A stretch of 47,078 nucleotides of DNA, taken from NCBI GenBank assembly GCA_031269595.1, contig JAISYX010000072.1, forward strand, positions 1 through 47,078, read 5' to 3'. Source of the DNA: Oscillospiraceae bacterium. Its GTDB lineage: Bacteria > Bacillota > Clostridia > Oscillospirales > Acutalibacteraceae. Positions within the stretch are counted from its first letter, which is position 1. Each line of letters starts with the position of its first letter. Shown here piece by piece: positions 8,776-17,855 of the stretch. The translations under genes were made by a program, and so were the position numbers. Under the pieces are notes generated by a model, which saw only the letters and a list, made by a program, of their open reading frames with translations, had not been told where the DNA came from and did not search any database.

Positions 8776-8804
8776 TTGCAATATCCCATTAAGTATGCTA
8801 TAAT
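8776..8804 (+). promoter_or_regulatory. Promoter for rpmE
   Basis: TTGCAA (8776-8781), a 17-nt spacer and TATAAT (8799-8804), with TG at 8796-8797. Start near 8811, about 34 nt before the rpmE ATG. The -35 is identical to that of lexA. Confidence 0.8.
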
Positions 8805-8844
8805 AAGTAAGAATGATTTTTGTGTAAGCGAGGTGACTTTACAG

Positions 8845-9051
8845 ATGAAAGAGAACCTTCATCCCCAATACTTTGATACAACCATTAGTTGTGCGTGCGG
8901 CAACAAAATTCCTACCCGCTCCACAAAAAAAGAAATCCGTGTAGAAATTTGCTCAAATTGCCATCCTTTCTTCACAGGTAAGCAAAAGTTGGTTGATACC
9001 GGCGGCAGGGTAGACCGTTTTATGAAGAGGTTTAACCTGAAAGACAAGTAA
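8845..9051 (+). CDS. rpmE: Large ribosomal subunit protein bL31 (zinc type)
   Basis: 68 residues, starting [19 protein letters not shown]. Cys16/Cys18 and Cys36/Cys39 (CSNC) mark the zinc-binding form of bL31, which often gives way to a Cys-less paralogue under zinc limitation. [20 protein letters not shown] is the family signature. The ATG at 8845 has GAGGTGA 8 nt upstream; the frame extends further 5' but would run through the promoter. The gene is flanked by its own promoter and a terminator. Confidence 0.96.
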   Translation: MKENLHPQYFDTTISCACGNKIPTRSTKKEIRVEICSNCHPFFTGKQKLVDTGGRVDRFMKRFNLKDK

Positions 9052-9067
9052 TACCCTTTCAAACTTC

Positions 9068-9105
9068 GGCGGTGTGTTTTTTACAATGCACCGCCTGATT
9101 TTTCT
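9068..9105 (+). terminator. Rho-independent terminator after rpmE
   Basis: GGCGGTG pairs with CACCGCC, extendable by two G-U pairs, followed by GATTTTTCTTT. Confidence 0.8.
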
Positions 9106-9152
9106 TTAATGGAAGCCCCCGCTCCCATAAGGATTTTTGGAGGCGGTGCTAT

Positions 9153-9773
9153 TTGGAATACACAACCCTAAAGCAAGAGGCCAAGGCCGAATTTATCGAA
9201 AAGCGTTCCCGCTTTATCGGGCACTGCAAGCCTGTCAGCTCAGAGGAGCAGGCTCTTGCGTTTATCTCTGCAATTAAATCCAAGCATTGGGACGCTACCC
9301 ACAACGTGTATGCCTACTCCCTAAGGGAGGGGCAGACCTTCCGCTTCTCCGACGACGGCGAGCCTCAGGGCACGGCGGGCATTCCTGTTTTAGACGTTCT
9401 GCGCAAGGGCGGCATAACAGATGCAGTTATAGTGGTAACCCGCTATTTTGGCGGTATCATGCTGGGCGCAGGTGGCCTTGTGCGGGCATATTCCCATGGG
9501 GCGGCCATAGCCGTGGATCAGGGTCAGCCCCTTAACATGGTGCTGTGTGCCCTGTGCAGCCTCACCTGTGATTACAACCAATACGGCCGCTTGCAGGCAC
9601 TAATTCCACAGTGCGGCGGTGTTATTGAAAACGCTAAATTTGAAGCCGATGTAGAGCTGGATTTTCACATGCAAGAAGCGGATTTTCCTCGTTTTAAAAA
9701 GGAATTAGCCGAGGCAACCAACGGAAGCGTAGAATTTAAAGCAGTGGGAGAGAGGTTTTTTGCTAATGGGTGA
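9153..9773 (+). CDS. yigZ: YigZ/IMPACT family protein
   Basis: 206 residues. The N-terminal UPF0029 (IMPACT) domain contains RSRFIGH, THNVYAY, FSDDGEPQGTAG, RYFGGIMLGAGGLVRAY, all hallmarks of YigZ. A C-terminal ferredoxin-like DUF1949 domain follows. The molecular role is not settled; relatives bind nucleic acid or affect translation. The start is TTG, chosen because GGAGG is 9 nt upstream. It overlaps dgt by 8 bases and probably heads the yigZ-dgt-dnaG-rpoD cluster. Confidence 0.93.
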   Translation: MEYTTLKQEAKAEFIEKRSRFIGHCKPVSSEEQALAFISAIKSKHWDATHNVYAYSLREGQTFRFSDDGEPQGTAGIPVLDVLRKGGITDAVIVVTRYFGGIMLGAGGLVRAYSHGAAIAVDQGQPLNMVLCALCSLTCDYNQYGRLQALIPQCGGVIENAKFEADVELDFHMQEADFPRFKKELAEATNGSVEFKAVGERFFANG

Positions 9774-10779
9774 AAGCGCAAGCATAAGAGAACGTATTGA
9801 GCAAATCGAAAAAGGCACACTTTCCCCCTTTGCGGCTCTTGCCGCAAACAGCAAGGGCCGTGAGATGGAAATCCCCCCGTGCAGCATTCGCACTTGCTTT
9901 CAACGGGATAGAGATAGAGTTATACATTCCAAGGCATTTAGGCGGCTAAAGCATAAAACTCAGGTGTATCTTGCACCGGAGGGCGACCATTACCGCACCC
10001 GCCTAACTCACACTCTGGAGGTCTCGCAAATCGCCAGAACCATAGCCCGTGCACTTGCTCTTAACGAGGATTTTACCGAGGCTATAGCTCTGGGGCACGA
10101 TTTAGGCCACACTCCCTTTGGCCACGCAGGAGAGAGGGCTCTGGACGAGATAAGCACCCTTGGCTTTACCCACTTTGAGCAGAGCGTCCGTGTTGTGGAG
10201 GTTTTAGAAAACGAGGGCAGAGGCCTAAATCTAACCCTTGAGGTGAGGGACGGCATACGCTGTCACACCAGAGGCGAAGAGGCGCAAACTCTGGAGGGGC
10301 GTATAGTCCGTCTGGCAGATAAAATAGCATATATTAACCATGATATAGATGACAGCATACGTGCAGGTATACTCCGTGAGGAGGACATACCCGCCGATAT
10401 AAGGCAGGTGCTTGGCAAGGGCAAATCTGCAAGGATAGATAGGCTTGTGCGCTCTGTAATTGATTGCAGCCAGAGCGGTGAGATACGCATGGCAGATGAT
10501 ATTTACGCCTGTTTTAAAACTCTGCACCGTTTTATGTTTGAAAGAGTTTACCGCAATCCCATAGCCAAGGGCGAAGAGGGCAAGGCGCAGGAGCTGATAA
10601 TCAGGCTGTTCCGCTACTTTACAGAGAACAGCAAAAAGCTCCCTCAGGAATACCACAATGTGCTTGAGAGCGAGGGCGCAGAGCGTGCCGCTCTTGATTA
10701 TATAGCAGGCATGAGCGACCGCTATGCGGTGAACGTGTATAACGACTTGTTCATACCAAAGGGCTGGGGCGTTAGTTAA
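9766..10779 (+). CDS. dgt: dGTPase-like HD-domain phosphohydrolase
   Basis: 337 residues, related to deoxyguanosinetriphosphate triphosphohydrolases that cut dNTPs to nucleoside and triphosphate. The HD motif is visible: RTRLTHTLEVSQ (first His) and ALGHDLGHTPFGHAGE (His-Asp plus downstream His), with DKIAYINHDIDD supplying a further metal ligand. ATG 9766 follows GGGAGAGAGG and overlaps the yigZ stop, suggesting translational coupling. Proximity to dnaG fits a role in nucleotide control during replication. Its stop codon lies inside a heptad array. Confidence 0.92.
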   Translation: MGESASIRERIEQIEKGTLSPFAALAANSKGREMEIPPCSIRTCFQRDRDRVIHSKAFRRLKHKTQVYLAPEGDHYRTRLTHTLEVSQIARTIARALALNEDFTEAIALGHDLGHTPFGHAGERALDEISTLGFTHFEQSVRVVEVLENEGRGLNLTLEVRDGIRCHTRGEEAQTLEGRIVRLADKIAYINHDIDDSIRAGILREEDIPADIRQVLGKGKSARIDRLVRSVIDCSQSGEIRMADDIYACFKTLHRFMFERVYRNPIAKGEEGKAQELIIRLFRYFTENSKKLPQEYHNVLESEGAERAALDYIAGMSDRYAVNVYNDLFIPKGWGVS

Positions 10780-10850
10780 TTCGTAATGTGTAATTCGTAA
10801 TGCATAATTAATGGTTAATTTGCTTTGCAAATTTTAATTAAAAGTGCGTT
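10775..10850 (+). repeat. Heptad array (TAATTCG type) with palindrome, at the dgt stop
   Basis: Units TAATTCG, TAATGTG, TAATTCG, TAATGCA, TAATTAA recur every 7 nt across the dgt stop codon. A variant palindrome AATTTGCTTTGCAAATT follows. A second array of TTGCCTC-type heptads lies at 10867-10900. Confidence 0.8.
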
Positions 10851-10932
10851 TTAACGTGCAGTTTATTCTTGTCTCTTACTTCTTGCCTCTTGCCTCTGGC
10901 AGAGTGCCACATGAAACAGAGGTGCTAAAATA

Positions 10933-12693
10933 GTGGCTCTACCTGAAGAGTTTTTAATGGAAATACGGGCTCGCAACGACATTGAAGGTGTTGTTGGTGC
11001 TTATGTCAGTCTGCGCAGGGCGGGGCATAATTTAATAGGCCTGTGTCCCTTTCACAATGAGAAAACCCCCTCATTTACCATTTACCCCGAAAATGACTCC
11101 TTCTACTGCTTTGGCTGCGGAGTGGGCGGGGATGTTATAACCTTTACCAAAAATATTGAAAATCTGGATTACATAGAGGCCGTTAAAAAACTGGCCGAGC
11201 GTGCGGGCATGCGTATGCCCGAGGAACAATACGACACAGGCCTTGCCGATGCAAAGCGTAGATTGCGTGAGCTTAACAGAGAGGCCGCAAGATTCTTTTA
11301 TAATAGCTTAATTTCTGCACACAATACTAAAGGCCTTGATTATATCAAAAACAGGGGTGCAAGCGAGAATTCAATTAAGCGTTTTGGCTTGGGCTATGCG
11401 CCTGATAGCTGGGATTCTCTGGTTAAGCATCTGGGTTCAAAGGGCTTTTCAGATGAGGACATAGCTCTGGCCGATTTAGGCCGAAGGAATCGCAATAACA
11501 CTCTTAACGACAGGTTTAGAGACAGGCTCATGTTCCCTATAATCGACTTGCAGGGCAACATTATCGCCTTTGGGGGCAGGGATTTGTCCGGCGAATCAAA
11601 AGCAAAATATGTTAACACGGGAGATACCCTTTTATATAAAAAAACAGCCAATCTCTTTGCCTTAAATCTGGCAAAAAAAACGGCTGGGGATACCCTTATT
11701 CTGGGCGAGGGATACATGGACGTGCTCTCTATGCATCAGGCGGGCTTTACCAACGCCGTTGCCTCCTGCGGCACAGCTCTTACAGAGCAGCAGGCCGCAC
11801 TCCTGGCAAAGTATGCAAAAGCAGTCATTATAGCCTATGACGCCGACGCAGCAGGGCAAAAGGCTGTAAAGCGAGCCATCCCACTTTTGCGCAAGGTGGG
11901 CTTGAGCATTAAAATCCTTGTTGTAAACGGGGGCAAAGACCCTGACGAATACATAAGGTCTAATGGCTCAGGGGCATTTAAAGCCCTGCTAGAACGGGCT
12001 GTAAGCGACGTTGAGTACCTACTGCTGGATGCAAGAGGGAGCTTCAATTTGGAGGTTCCTGAGGGCAAGGTGGCCTATTTAAATGCAGCTGTGCCTCTGC
12101 TGGCCGCATTGGAATCCCCGCTGGAGCGGGACGCCTACTCCGGCAAGCTGGCCGAAGAGCTAAGCGTGGAGAAATCCGCCATTTTGCAGCAGATTGATTA
12201 CAGCAGACGCAAGGGCGGCAGGGAGGAAAGGCGCAAAAGGTCCTCTGAGCTGGTAAAGCAGGTAACAGGCAGAAGCGATAAAATCAACAGGGAGAGGGCG
12301 CAAAGGCTCTCGGCTGCGGATTCTGAGGATAAGCTTATAGCCTACCTCTTCCAAAATCAGCAGGATTTTGAATACATAATAAGCAAGCTGCCCCCTGAGG
12401 GCATGAGCACAGAGTTTAACCGCAGGGTTTACAAACGCTTTGCCGAGCTTTACAGGCAGTTTGGAAAGGTAGAAATAACAGGCTTTGCCTCGGTTTTTTC
12501 AGAAGCTGAATATGGTGCGGTTTATCGCATAACAGAACAGAGAAACGAGCTTAGATACAACCGAGAGGATGCCGAAAGATGGATAGATGTTATACTAAAC
12601 GAAAGCAGCAAGCCAAGCGAAAAAGAGATAGCCGAAAGCACTGTTGAAGACCTTAATAAAAAGGTGCAGGAACTTAAAAAGAGAAAGACTTAG
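10933..12693 (+). CDS. dnaG: DNA primase
   Basis: Makes RNA primers for replication. 586 residues. The N-terminal CHC2 zinc finger has Cys38, His41, Cys59 and Cys62 (CPFH and CFGC). The TOPRIM core follows with GEGYMD near residue 257 and AYDADAAG near 300. The C-terminal helicase-binding region is shorter and more charged. The start is GTG with AGAGGTG about 10 nt upstream. Placement 12 bases before rpoD reproduces the macromolecular-synthesis operon of Gram-positive bacteria. Confidence 0.97.
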   Translation: MALPEEFLMEIRARNDIEGVVGAYVSLRRAGHNLIGLCPFHNEKTPSFTIYPENDSFYCFGCGVGGDVITFTKNIENLDYIEAVKKLAERAGMRMPEEQYDTGLADAKRRLRELNREAARFFYNSLISAHNTKGLDYIKNRGASENSIKRFGLGYAPDSWDSLVKHLGSKGFSDEDIALADLGRRNRNNTLNDRFRDRLMFPIIDLQGNIIAFGGRDLSGESKAKYVNTGDTLLYKKTANLFALNLAKKTAGDTLILGEGYMDVLSMHQAGFTNAVASCGTALTEQQAALLAKYAKAVIIAYDADAAGQKAVKRAIPLLRKVGLSIKILVVNGGKDPDEYIRSNGSGAFKALLERAVSDVEYLLLDARGSFNLEVPEGKVAYLNAAVPLLAALESPLERDAYSGKLAEELSVEKSAILQQIDYSRRKGGREERRKRSSELVKQVTGRSDKINRERAQRLSAADSEDKLIAYLFQNQQDFEYIISKLPPEGMSTEFNRRVYKRFAELYRQFGKVEITGFASVFSEAEYGAVYRITEQRNELRYNREDAERWIDVILNESSKPSEKEIAESTVEDLNKKVQELKKRKT

Positions 12694-12705
12694 AGGTGCA
12701 AATCA

Positions 12706-13836
12706 ATGGACAATAATCTAAATTTCCCGGATACATCCCCTGTAAAGGATAAAAGGCGTGCCATGCGTGAGCTTAGAGAGCGGGGGCGCAGCAAGGGCAA
12801 GCTTACAACCAAGGAAATATTTGATGCTCTTGAGGATTTAGATTACCTCCCTGAGCAGTTTGATAAGCTCTGCGATATGCTGGAGACAGACGGCGTAGAG
12901 ATAGAGGACGATTTGGGCGAGGACGCCCCTTTAGACGAGCTTGCGGAAATTGAGATGTCTATAACAGAGGTGGACGACCTTGATGTTCCCCTCTCCTCTG
13001 AAAGCATTACAATAGACGACCCCGTTAAGGTGTATCTTAAGGAGATAGGCCGTGTGCCTCTGCTAACTCCTGAGGAGGAAATAGACCTTGCTATACGCAT
13101 TACAGACGGGGATATAGCGGCAAAAAAACGCCTGAGCGAGGCTAATCTACGCCTTGTTGTAAGCATTGCAAAGCGGTATTTAGGCAGAGGAATGCACTTC
13201 TTAGACCTGATTCAGGAGGGCAATTTGGGTCTCATTAAGGCCGTGGAAAAGTTTGACCACACAAAGGGCTTTAAATTTTCAACCTATGCCACCTGGTGGA
13301 TACGTCAGGCCATAACCCGTGCAATAGCCGACCAAGCCCGCACAATCCGCATTCCCGTGCACATGGTTGAAACCATAAATAAGGTTAAAAAGGTGAGCAG
13401 CCAGCTCCTGCACCAAAACGGGCACGAGCCCTCGGCGGAGGATGTGGCCGCAGTGCTTGAGCTCCCTGTAGAAAAGGTAAGGGAGATTATGCGTGTGGCT
13501 CAAGAGCCTGTCTCTCTGGAGACGCCTATAGGCGAGGAGGAGGACTCTCATTTGGGTGATTTTATCCCCGATGACGACGCTCCCGCCCCTCAGGAGGCGG
13601 CCTCACACACCCTGCTAAGGGAGCAGCTATCGGAGGTTCTGGACACCCTAACTCCAAGGGAGGAAAAGGTATTGCGCCTGCGCTTTGGCCTGGAGGACGG
13701 CCGCAGCCGCACCCTTGAGGAGGTAGGCAAGGAGTTTGATGTAACCCGTGAGCGCATACGCCAAATAGAGGCCAAGGCCTTGCGCAAGCTAAGACATCCC
13801 AGCCGCAGCAAAAAGCTCAAGGATTTTCTTGATTAA
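12706..13836 (+). CDS. rpoD: Primary sigma factor SigA/RpoD
   Basis: 376 residues. An acidic N-terminal region 1.1 is followed by [21 protein letters not shown] (region 1.2) and region 2, with [35 protein letters not shown] and [10 protein letters not shown] (-10 recognition). Region 4.2 is [19 protein letters not shown] (-35 recognition). This is a housekeeping sigma. GAGGTG precedes the ATG. The promoters read in this window (TTGACA-like, 17-nt spacer, TGNTATAAT) fit its predicted specificity. Confidence 0.98.
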   Translation: MDNNLNFPDTSPVKDKRRAMRELRERGRSKGKLTTKEIFDALEDLDYLPEQFDKLCDMLETDGVEIEDDLGEDAPLDELAEIEMSITEVDDLDVPLSSESITIDDPVKVYLKEIGRVPLLTPEEEIDLAIRITDGDIAAKKRLSEANLRLVVSIAKRYLGRGMHFLDLIQEGNLGLIKAVEKFDHTKGFKFSTYATWWIRQAITRAIADQARTIRIPVHMVETINKVKKVSSQLLHQNGHEPSAEDVAAVLELPVEKVREIMRVAQEPVSLETPIGEEEDSHLGDFIPDDDAPAPQEAASHTLLREQLSEVLDTLTPREEKVLRLRFGLEDGRSRTLEEVGKEFDVTRERIRQIEAKALRKLRHPSRSKKLKDFLD

Positions 13837-13868
13837 TTAAGAAAGTAGGGCGCAGAAATCTCTAAAAA

Positions 13869-13887
13869 CTCGTAGGTCTGCCACTAC
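13869..13887. repeat. R1 remnant, centre deleted
   Basis: The first few bases of the left arm (CTCGTAG) run straight into a right arm (GTCTGCCACTAC). The flanks TCTAAAAA and GCGAGTGAGTAA resemble those of full R1 copies at 45563-45640 and 39708-39785. Confidence 0.6.
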
Positions 13888-13929
13888 AGAGCGAGTGAGT
13901 AAACAGAGGGCTCTTCTGCGCATAAAGAA

Positions 13930-14325
13930 ATGCACATAACGCTTGAGGCGGATTACGCCATTCGAATTGTCGATTTGCTCGCCCATCAAGATGAGCGGGC
14001 AGATGCCAAAAAGATTTCAGAGGGCACGGAGGTTACGCTTCGATTTGCCCTTAAAATACTGCACAAGCTTGTTGCAGGCGGCATAGTTAAATCTTATAAG
14101 GGAGCTAAGGGCGGCTATATTTTGGCCAAGCTTGCGGAGCAAATAACCCTGCGTGAGGTAATAGAGGCGGTAGAGGGCACGTATCAGCTAAGCCGTTGCC
14201 TTAAAGAGGGCAGCACCTGTTCCCGTAATACAGCAGGGTGCAGCTGCCGCTTTCAACCTGCCTTTGACGACATTTCTGGCATAGTGCGTGCTAAATTGGA
14301 AGCTATTACATTTAAAAAAGTTTAA
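13930..14325 (+). CDS. Rrf2-family transcriptional regulator
   Basis: 131 residues. The N-terminal winged helix (MHITLEADYAIRIVDLLA, then the GYILAK wing) is typical of Rrf2. A Cys cluster in CLKEGSTCSRNTAGCSC near residues 96-112 is where IscR/NsrR proteins bind an iron-sulfur cluster, although spacing differs slightly from IscR. A role in sensing Fe-S, NO or redox state is plausible. The ribosome site is poor: AAAGAA abuts the ATG, and AGAGGG lies 20 nt away inside a small AGAG/CTCT hairpin. No cysteine or Fe-S genes are adjacent. Confidence 0.88.
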   Translation: MHITLEADYAIRIVDLLAHQDERADAKKISEGTEVTLRFALKILHKLVAGGIVKSYKGAKGGYILAKLAEQITLREVIEAVEGTYQLSRCLKEGSTCSRNTAGCSCRFQPAFDDISGIVRAKLEAITFKKV

Positions 14326-14518
14326 TTACAATGTATTTTTTGCTTTTAAATTCATATCCTATAATCAGCAGTTCAAACATTATAAATAAGCGTTTGCAAA
14401 ATTTGAAGTACCCAGCAATATAATAAGTTATATGTAAATATAATAAAGTTATTAAGGTTGGGTATTTCAAACCCTGAACTGCTATTAATCCGGTTTTGAG
14501 TAAAATCGGATAAAAATA

Positions 14519-14557
14519 AATGCGGATTGTATGGGTCTTACCTGTACAATCCGTATT
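14519..14557 (-). terminator. Terminator for the minus-strand CPBP cluster (possibly bidirectional)
   Basis: AATGCGGATTGTA pairs with TACAATCCGTATT (13 bp, one G-U). In the minus direction the stem is followed by TTTATTTTTAT, a good U-tract. In the plus direction only ATTTTG follows. The remaining 14326-14670 is AT-rich with no supported gene. Confidence 0.75.
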
Positions 14558-14671
14558 ATTTTGCGAGTGGGCGAGTGGCCTCGCTGGACAGCCGCACACC
14601 TTTATTGGTGCGTTAAAGCTGCTTTGTGCCTGCAACGTAGAAAAAAACCGTGCATTTCTTTATTAAATTTG

Positions 14672-14726
14672 CGCAGCAAATTCACCTTCAATTACGCATT
14701 ACGAATTACGAATTATGCATTAAAAA
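14672..14726 (-). repeat. Heptad array (TAATTCG type) with palindrome, at the CPBP stop
   Basis: Read on the minus strand, GCATAATTCGTAATTCG... has a 7-nt period and supplies the TAA stop of the CPBP gene. It is followed by GGTGAATTTGCTGCGCAAAT. Confidence 0.8.
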
Positions 14727-15390
14727 AGTAGTACACTCCAATAGTGTTAATAGCTATGTTTGCTCCTATGTGAACTATAAGGCTGCCAAAGATGTTTCCG
14801 CTGTGCTGAGCCAGAAAATTAAAAATCAGCCCCGCAACGAAGAGCGCAAATATTATCAGGGCAAAGAATAGCGGGCTGAGCATGCCATCTAAAATTGAAA
14901 CATGATAGAGCGCAAAAAGTGCGGAGGAATACAGCCATGCATAAGCTTTATTGCCTTTATCCCTAAGAGTAGAAAACACAAAGCCTCTAAAGAAGAACTC
15001 CTCTAAAAAGGCGTTTATAAAGATGATATAAATAAAAACAAATGCAAAATTTTTGCCGCTTATGCCCATATTGGCAAGCCCTGCGGTTATCATGCCGCCG
15101 TCGATAAAGCCTTTAAGCAGTGCAAACATAATCAAAATAAAGGCAAGCACTGCAAAAGCCAGCACTAAGGGCAGCTTGAATTTGCTCTTGTTTACAGCAA
15201 ACAGCTTTTTAAGCTCGCTTTTATCTGTAAATGAAAAATACAATACAGGAACAAGCAAAAACAGCAGAGACTTTGCAATTGATGTATATAGGTAAGCGTT
15301 GTGTGTTGAATACAGCAGCACCGCATGTATCACACACACCAAAAGGGAGATAAGAGTTATGAGTATAAGCGGTTTAATGTTTGTTTTCAT
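14713..15390 (-). CDS. CPBP (CAAX/ABI-like) family intramembrane metalloprotease
   Basis: 225 residues with about seven membrane segments. Motif 1 is FLEEFFFRG (the EExxxR metalloprotease signature), motif 2 contains FALYH, and motif 3 contains HIGANIAIN. In Firmicutes these proteins are often tied to bacteriocin self-immunity or membrane protein processing; the substrate here is unknown. The ATG overlaps the stop of the upstream VanZ/RDD gene in an ATGA arrangement, so the two are translationally coupled. Confidence 0.88.
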   Translation of the reverse strand: MKTNIKPLILITLISLLVCVIHAVLLYSTHNAYLYTSIAKSLLFLLVPVLYFSFTDKSELKKLFAVNKSKFKLPLVLAFAVLAFILIMFALLKGFIDGGMITAGLANMGISGKNFAFVFIYIIFINAFLEEFFFRGFVFSTLRDKGNKAYAWLYSSALFALYHVSILDGMLSPLFFALIIFALFVAGLIFNFLAQHSGNIFGSLIVHIGANIAINTIGVYYFFNA

Positions 15391-16505
15391 AATTGTTCGG
15401 TCTCCACTGGTGCAGCGTGCAATTTTTTTGTGTTCACATTGCGCATACGGCTAATACGCTCATAAAAAAGGCGTTTTTCTCTCCGTATTCCAACTAAGAA
15501 ATCAATGCCAATCAGCAGCCACAAAGCAAGCTCTGTAAGCAGCATAGCGGTGTGATTTTTGCCTGTTGAGGCCTGCATAAACATATTGAGTACAGGGAAA
15601 ATCGAAAGAATGACAAATAGTATTCCATAGCGCAAAAGCAGCGGGCGGCTGTTCTGGTCATGCTCCAAACGGATATGCACAATCAGCTTGCCAAGGGTGC
15701 GCTTAAAGAACCGGTGACAAAGGATAAAATATGCAATTAATAACACGTTATTGACAAGCGATTTAATCAAAGTAGCTACAGGAGAATTAAATTGCGTCCA
15801 AAAGATACCCATTGCCACGGTTATTATCAAATAATCAATGCCAAAGGCGAAAACACGCCTGATATAGCCAACCTTTGCGCTGCGTTTAAGGTTATCCTCG
15901 TCTATCTTATGGCGGGAGGGCAAAAATTTAGCCAGACGCTTAGCAATCAAAAATCCCAATATGCCGCCTACGGTGTTAAGCATTAAATCATCAACATCAA
16001 ACAGGCGGTAGGGTCTGGGATAAATTCCGTACAGTCCGCTGAGCTGGGTAAGCTCGAAAAATAGGGAGAGCAAAAATGAGCCTATTACCGTTGCCTTCAT
16101 ACTTTTGCGGAAGTAGTAGGCCAGATACATACCAAACGGAATGGTAAGTGCTACATTAAAAATTGGCCCCATAAAGCACCCCTGCTTTAATGCGGGCAGC
16201 CATGTGTGAATATCAGTGAGCCTCAATTTAGTTTCGCTTATAAAGTCGTAGACAAAACGGAAGGGAATCCACTGGGTAAACGGACCGGTGCGGGTTGCCA
16301 CCTCGGCGGGGTCCGGCAGCGGAAGTATAGTAAGATACCAGGAAGAGAGCATACAATACACAAAAGAGAATAGAATTAAAGCCCTAAGCTTGGATACTGA
16401 GCCGTATTTTATATAGTGAAACAGAATATATGGAATCATAGCCAAAATTGATATAACCAGAAAATGTATAGCCGATATTTGGATAGGCACTAAATAAATC
16501 TTCAA
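15387..16505 (-). CDS. VanZ-like plus RDD-domain membrane protein
   Basis: 372 residues. The N-terminal ~200 form a VanZ-like domain with four to five helices and the motif FDVDDLMLNTVGGILGF. The C-terminal half is an RDD domain (RRVFAFGIDYLII and further helices). VanZ homologues confer low-level teicoplanin resistance in enterococci, but most chromosomal copies have unknown roles. The TTG start has AAAGGAGA 7 nt upstream. It overlaps the CPBP gene by 4 bases. Confidence 0.88.
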   Translation of the reverse strand: MKIYLVPIQISAIHFLVISILAMIPYILFHYIKYGSVSKLRALILFSFVYCMLSSWYLTILPLPDPAEVATRTGPFTQWIPFRFVYDFISETKLRLTDIHTWLPALKQGCFMGPIFNVALTIPFGMYLAYYFRKSMKATVIGSFLLSLFFELTQLSGLYGIYPRPYRLFDVDDLMLNTVGGILGFLIAKRLAKFLPSRHKIDEDNLKRSAKVGYIRRVFAFGIDYLIITVAMGIFWTQFNSPVATLIKSLVNNVLLIAYFILCHRFFKRTLGKLIVHIRLEHDQNSRPLLLRYGILFVILSIFPVLNMFMQASTGKNHTAMLLTELALWLLIGIDFLVGIRREKRLFYERISRMRNVNTKKLHAAPVETEQL

Positions 16506-16569
16506 TAGATAGTCTCCTTTTTATGACGATAGCTCCCTCTTAAGAGGGAGCTAAAATTTAGTTGGTTTG

Positions 16570-17169
16570 TTAACGGGGTTCACTTGTCGGGGCGTACTGC
16601 GGGTTTTTTGAAAAGCTGGGCTTGTTCATGTACACAAGCATAAAAATCACGGGAACTATAGTGGTGAATAGAATAGAGAGCACAATCCACATCACAGCGT
16701 TTTGCGGGCTCTTTGCGCTGAATATCCTGTAAAATGTAATATAGTAATAAATAATATAAGGGATAGAAACAAGAGAGGCAATTGTTGATATAATTGAAAA
16801 GGTAAACATTGTAGTAAAATAATCGCCGCCAAGCTCGTTGTAATCAAGTAAGCCGGTCATAGCCGGTATATAATCGGTAAACATAAAATAATACATATAA
16901 ATTACCAAGGGAAATTGAACCAGACTTGTCACCAAAGATACAAGCGTTAGCTTAACCCTTGCCTTTTTGTCGTCAAACTTATCGGCAAGCTGACCAAGGA
17001 CATAGGCATTGCCTATGGGAAGCCACACAAGGCCATAGAGCCTTGCTCCGTTCTTTTTTGCATACAGCATGGTTATAATATTTATAACCGCCCCTATGAC
17101 AATACCTATAGCTGCGCCTATGGCAGCAGATACATATATCATACTTGTAAAAAATTCAGTGTCACTCAT
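16570..17169 (-). CDS. Four-helix membrane protein, paralogue of its upstream neighbour
   Basis: 199 residues with about five hydrophobic segments. It shares with the 17187-17828 product a cytosolic loop (LPIGNAYVLGQLADKFDDKKAR here, LPIGREYIMGQMADVYENKNAR there), the motif YRIFSAK, and a C-terminal LVYMNKPSFS followed by a polar tail. I do not recognise a named family. AGAGGTG precedes the ATG. It is the downstream member of a tandem duplication in the same apparent operon. Confidence 0.82.
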   Translation of the reverse strand: MSDTEFFTSMIYVSAAIGAAIGIVIGAVINIITMLYAKKNGARLYGLVWLPIGNAYVLGQLADKFDDKKARVKLTLVSLVTSLVQFPLVIYMYYFMFTDYIPAMTGLLDYNELGGDYFTTMFTFSIISTIASLVSIPYIIYYYITFYRIFSAKSPQNAVMWIVLSILFTTIVPVIFMLVYMNKPSFSKNPQYAPTSEPR

Positions 17170-17186
17170 AGTTTAAGCACCTCTTT

Positions 17187-17828
17187 TTAATATTGTTGCG
17201 GTGGGGGAACTTGATATATTGGCTGCCTCTCCGCAGCCTCTTGATAGGCTCTGGAATAGCTGGGCTTGTTCATGTACACTAAAAAGAAGATGGTTTGGCA
17301 GAAGGGAATAAATATTGAAAGCAACAGCCACATAACACCTTGATTCTTATTCTTTGCACAGAAAATGCGGTATAAATAGATGTAATAAAATACCATGTAG
17401 GTAATCTCTAAAGCAAACAACACAAAGTAGCCAATAAGCATAGGAACTAATAGGGATACGGCAGAGCTGTCCGACAATGTGCCTGCGTCTATGCTTATAG
17501 TCATAGTTATTAAAGCTATAGATAGGCCTATAGCACCCAATAATACCACGCCGTAAAAAATACCGCCTAAAATGGGGAACTTCTTTCTTGCGTTTTTGTT
17601 CTCGTAAACATCCGCCATTTGCCCCATGATATACTCCCTGCCTATAGGCAACAGGAGTAGGCCGTAGTTCCTTATTCCCTGCTTTTTGGCATAGATAAGC
17701 TCAATAACAATAGTTGCAATTGAAACAGCAAAAATAATAAGGTAGATTATAATAAAAAATGCGAAAAAAGGCCCAAAAAACGCAGGGCTAAACTCCTCTG
17801 AGTATGTGGTGGAATAGCTATAATCCAT
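17187..17828 (-). CDS. Membrane protein, tandem paralogue
   Basis: 213 residues with about five hydrophobic segments. The loop GLLLLPIGREYIMGQMAD and the end LVYMNKPSYS match the downstream gene. The C-terminal tail is Pro/Gln-rich (QVPPPQQY). AAGGAGC lies 8 nt before the ATG. No function can be assigned. The Pro/Gln tail recalls the N-terminus of the DUF4173 protein at 5124, but that is composition only. Confidence 0.82.
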   Translation of the reverse strand: MDYSYSTTYSEEFSPAFFGPFFAFFIIIYLIIFAVSIATIVIELIYAKKQGIRNYGLLLLPIGREYIMGQMADVYENKNARKKFPILGGIFYGVVLLGAIGLSIALITMTISIDAGTLSDSSAVSLLVPMLIGYFVLFALEITYMVFYYIYLYRIFCAKNKNQGVMWLLLSIFIPFCQTIFFLVYMNKPSYSRAYQEAAERQPIYQVPPPQQY

Positions 17829-17855
17829 AAAAAACAGCTCCTTCTAATATTAGTA

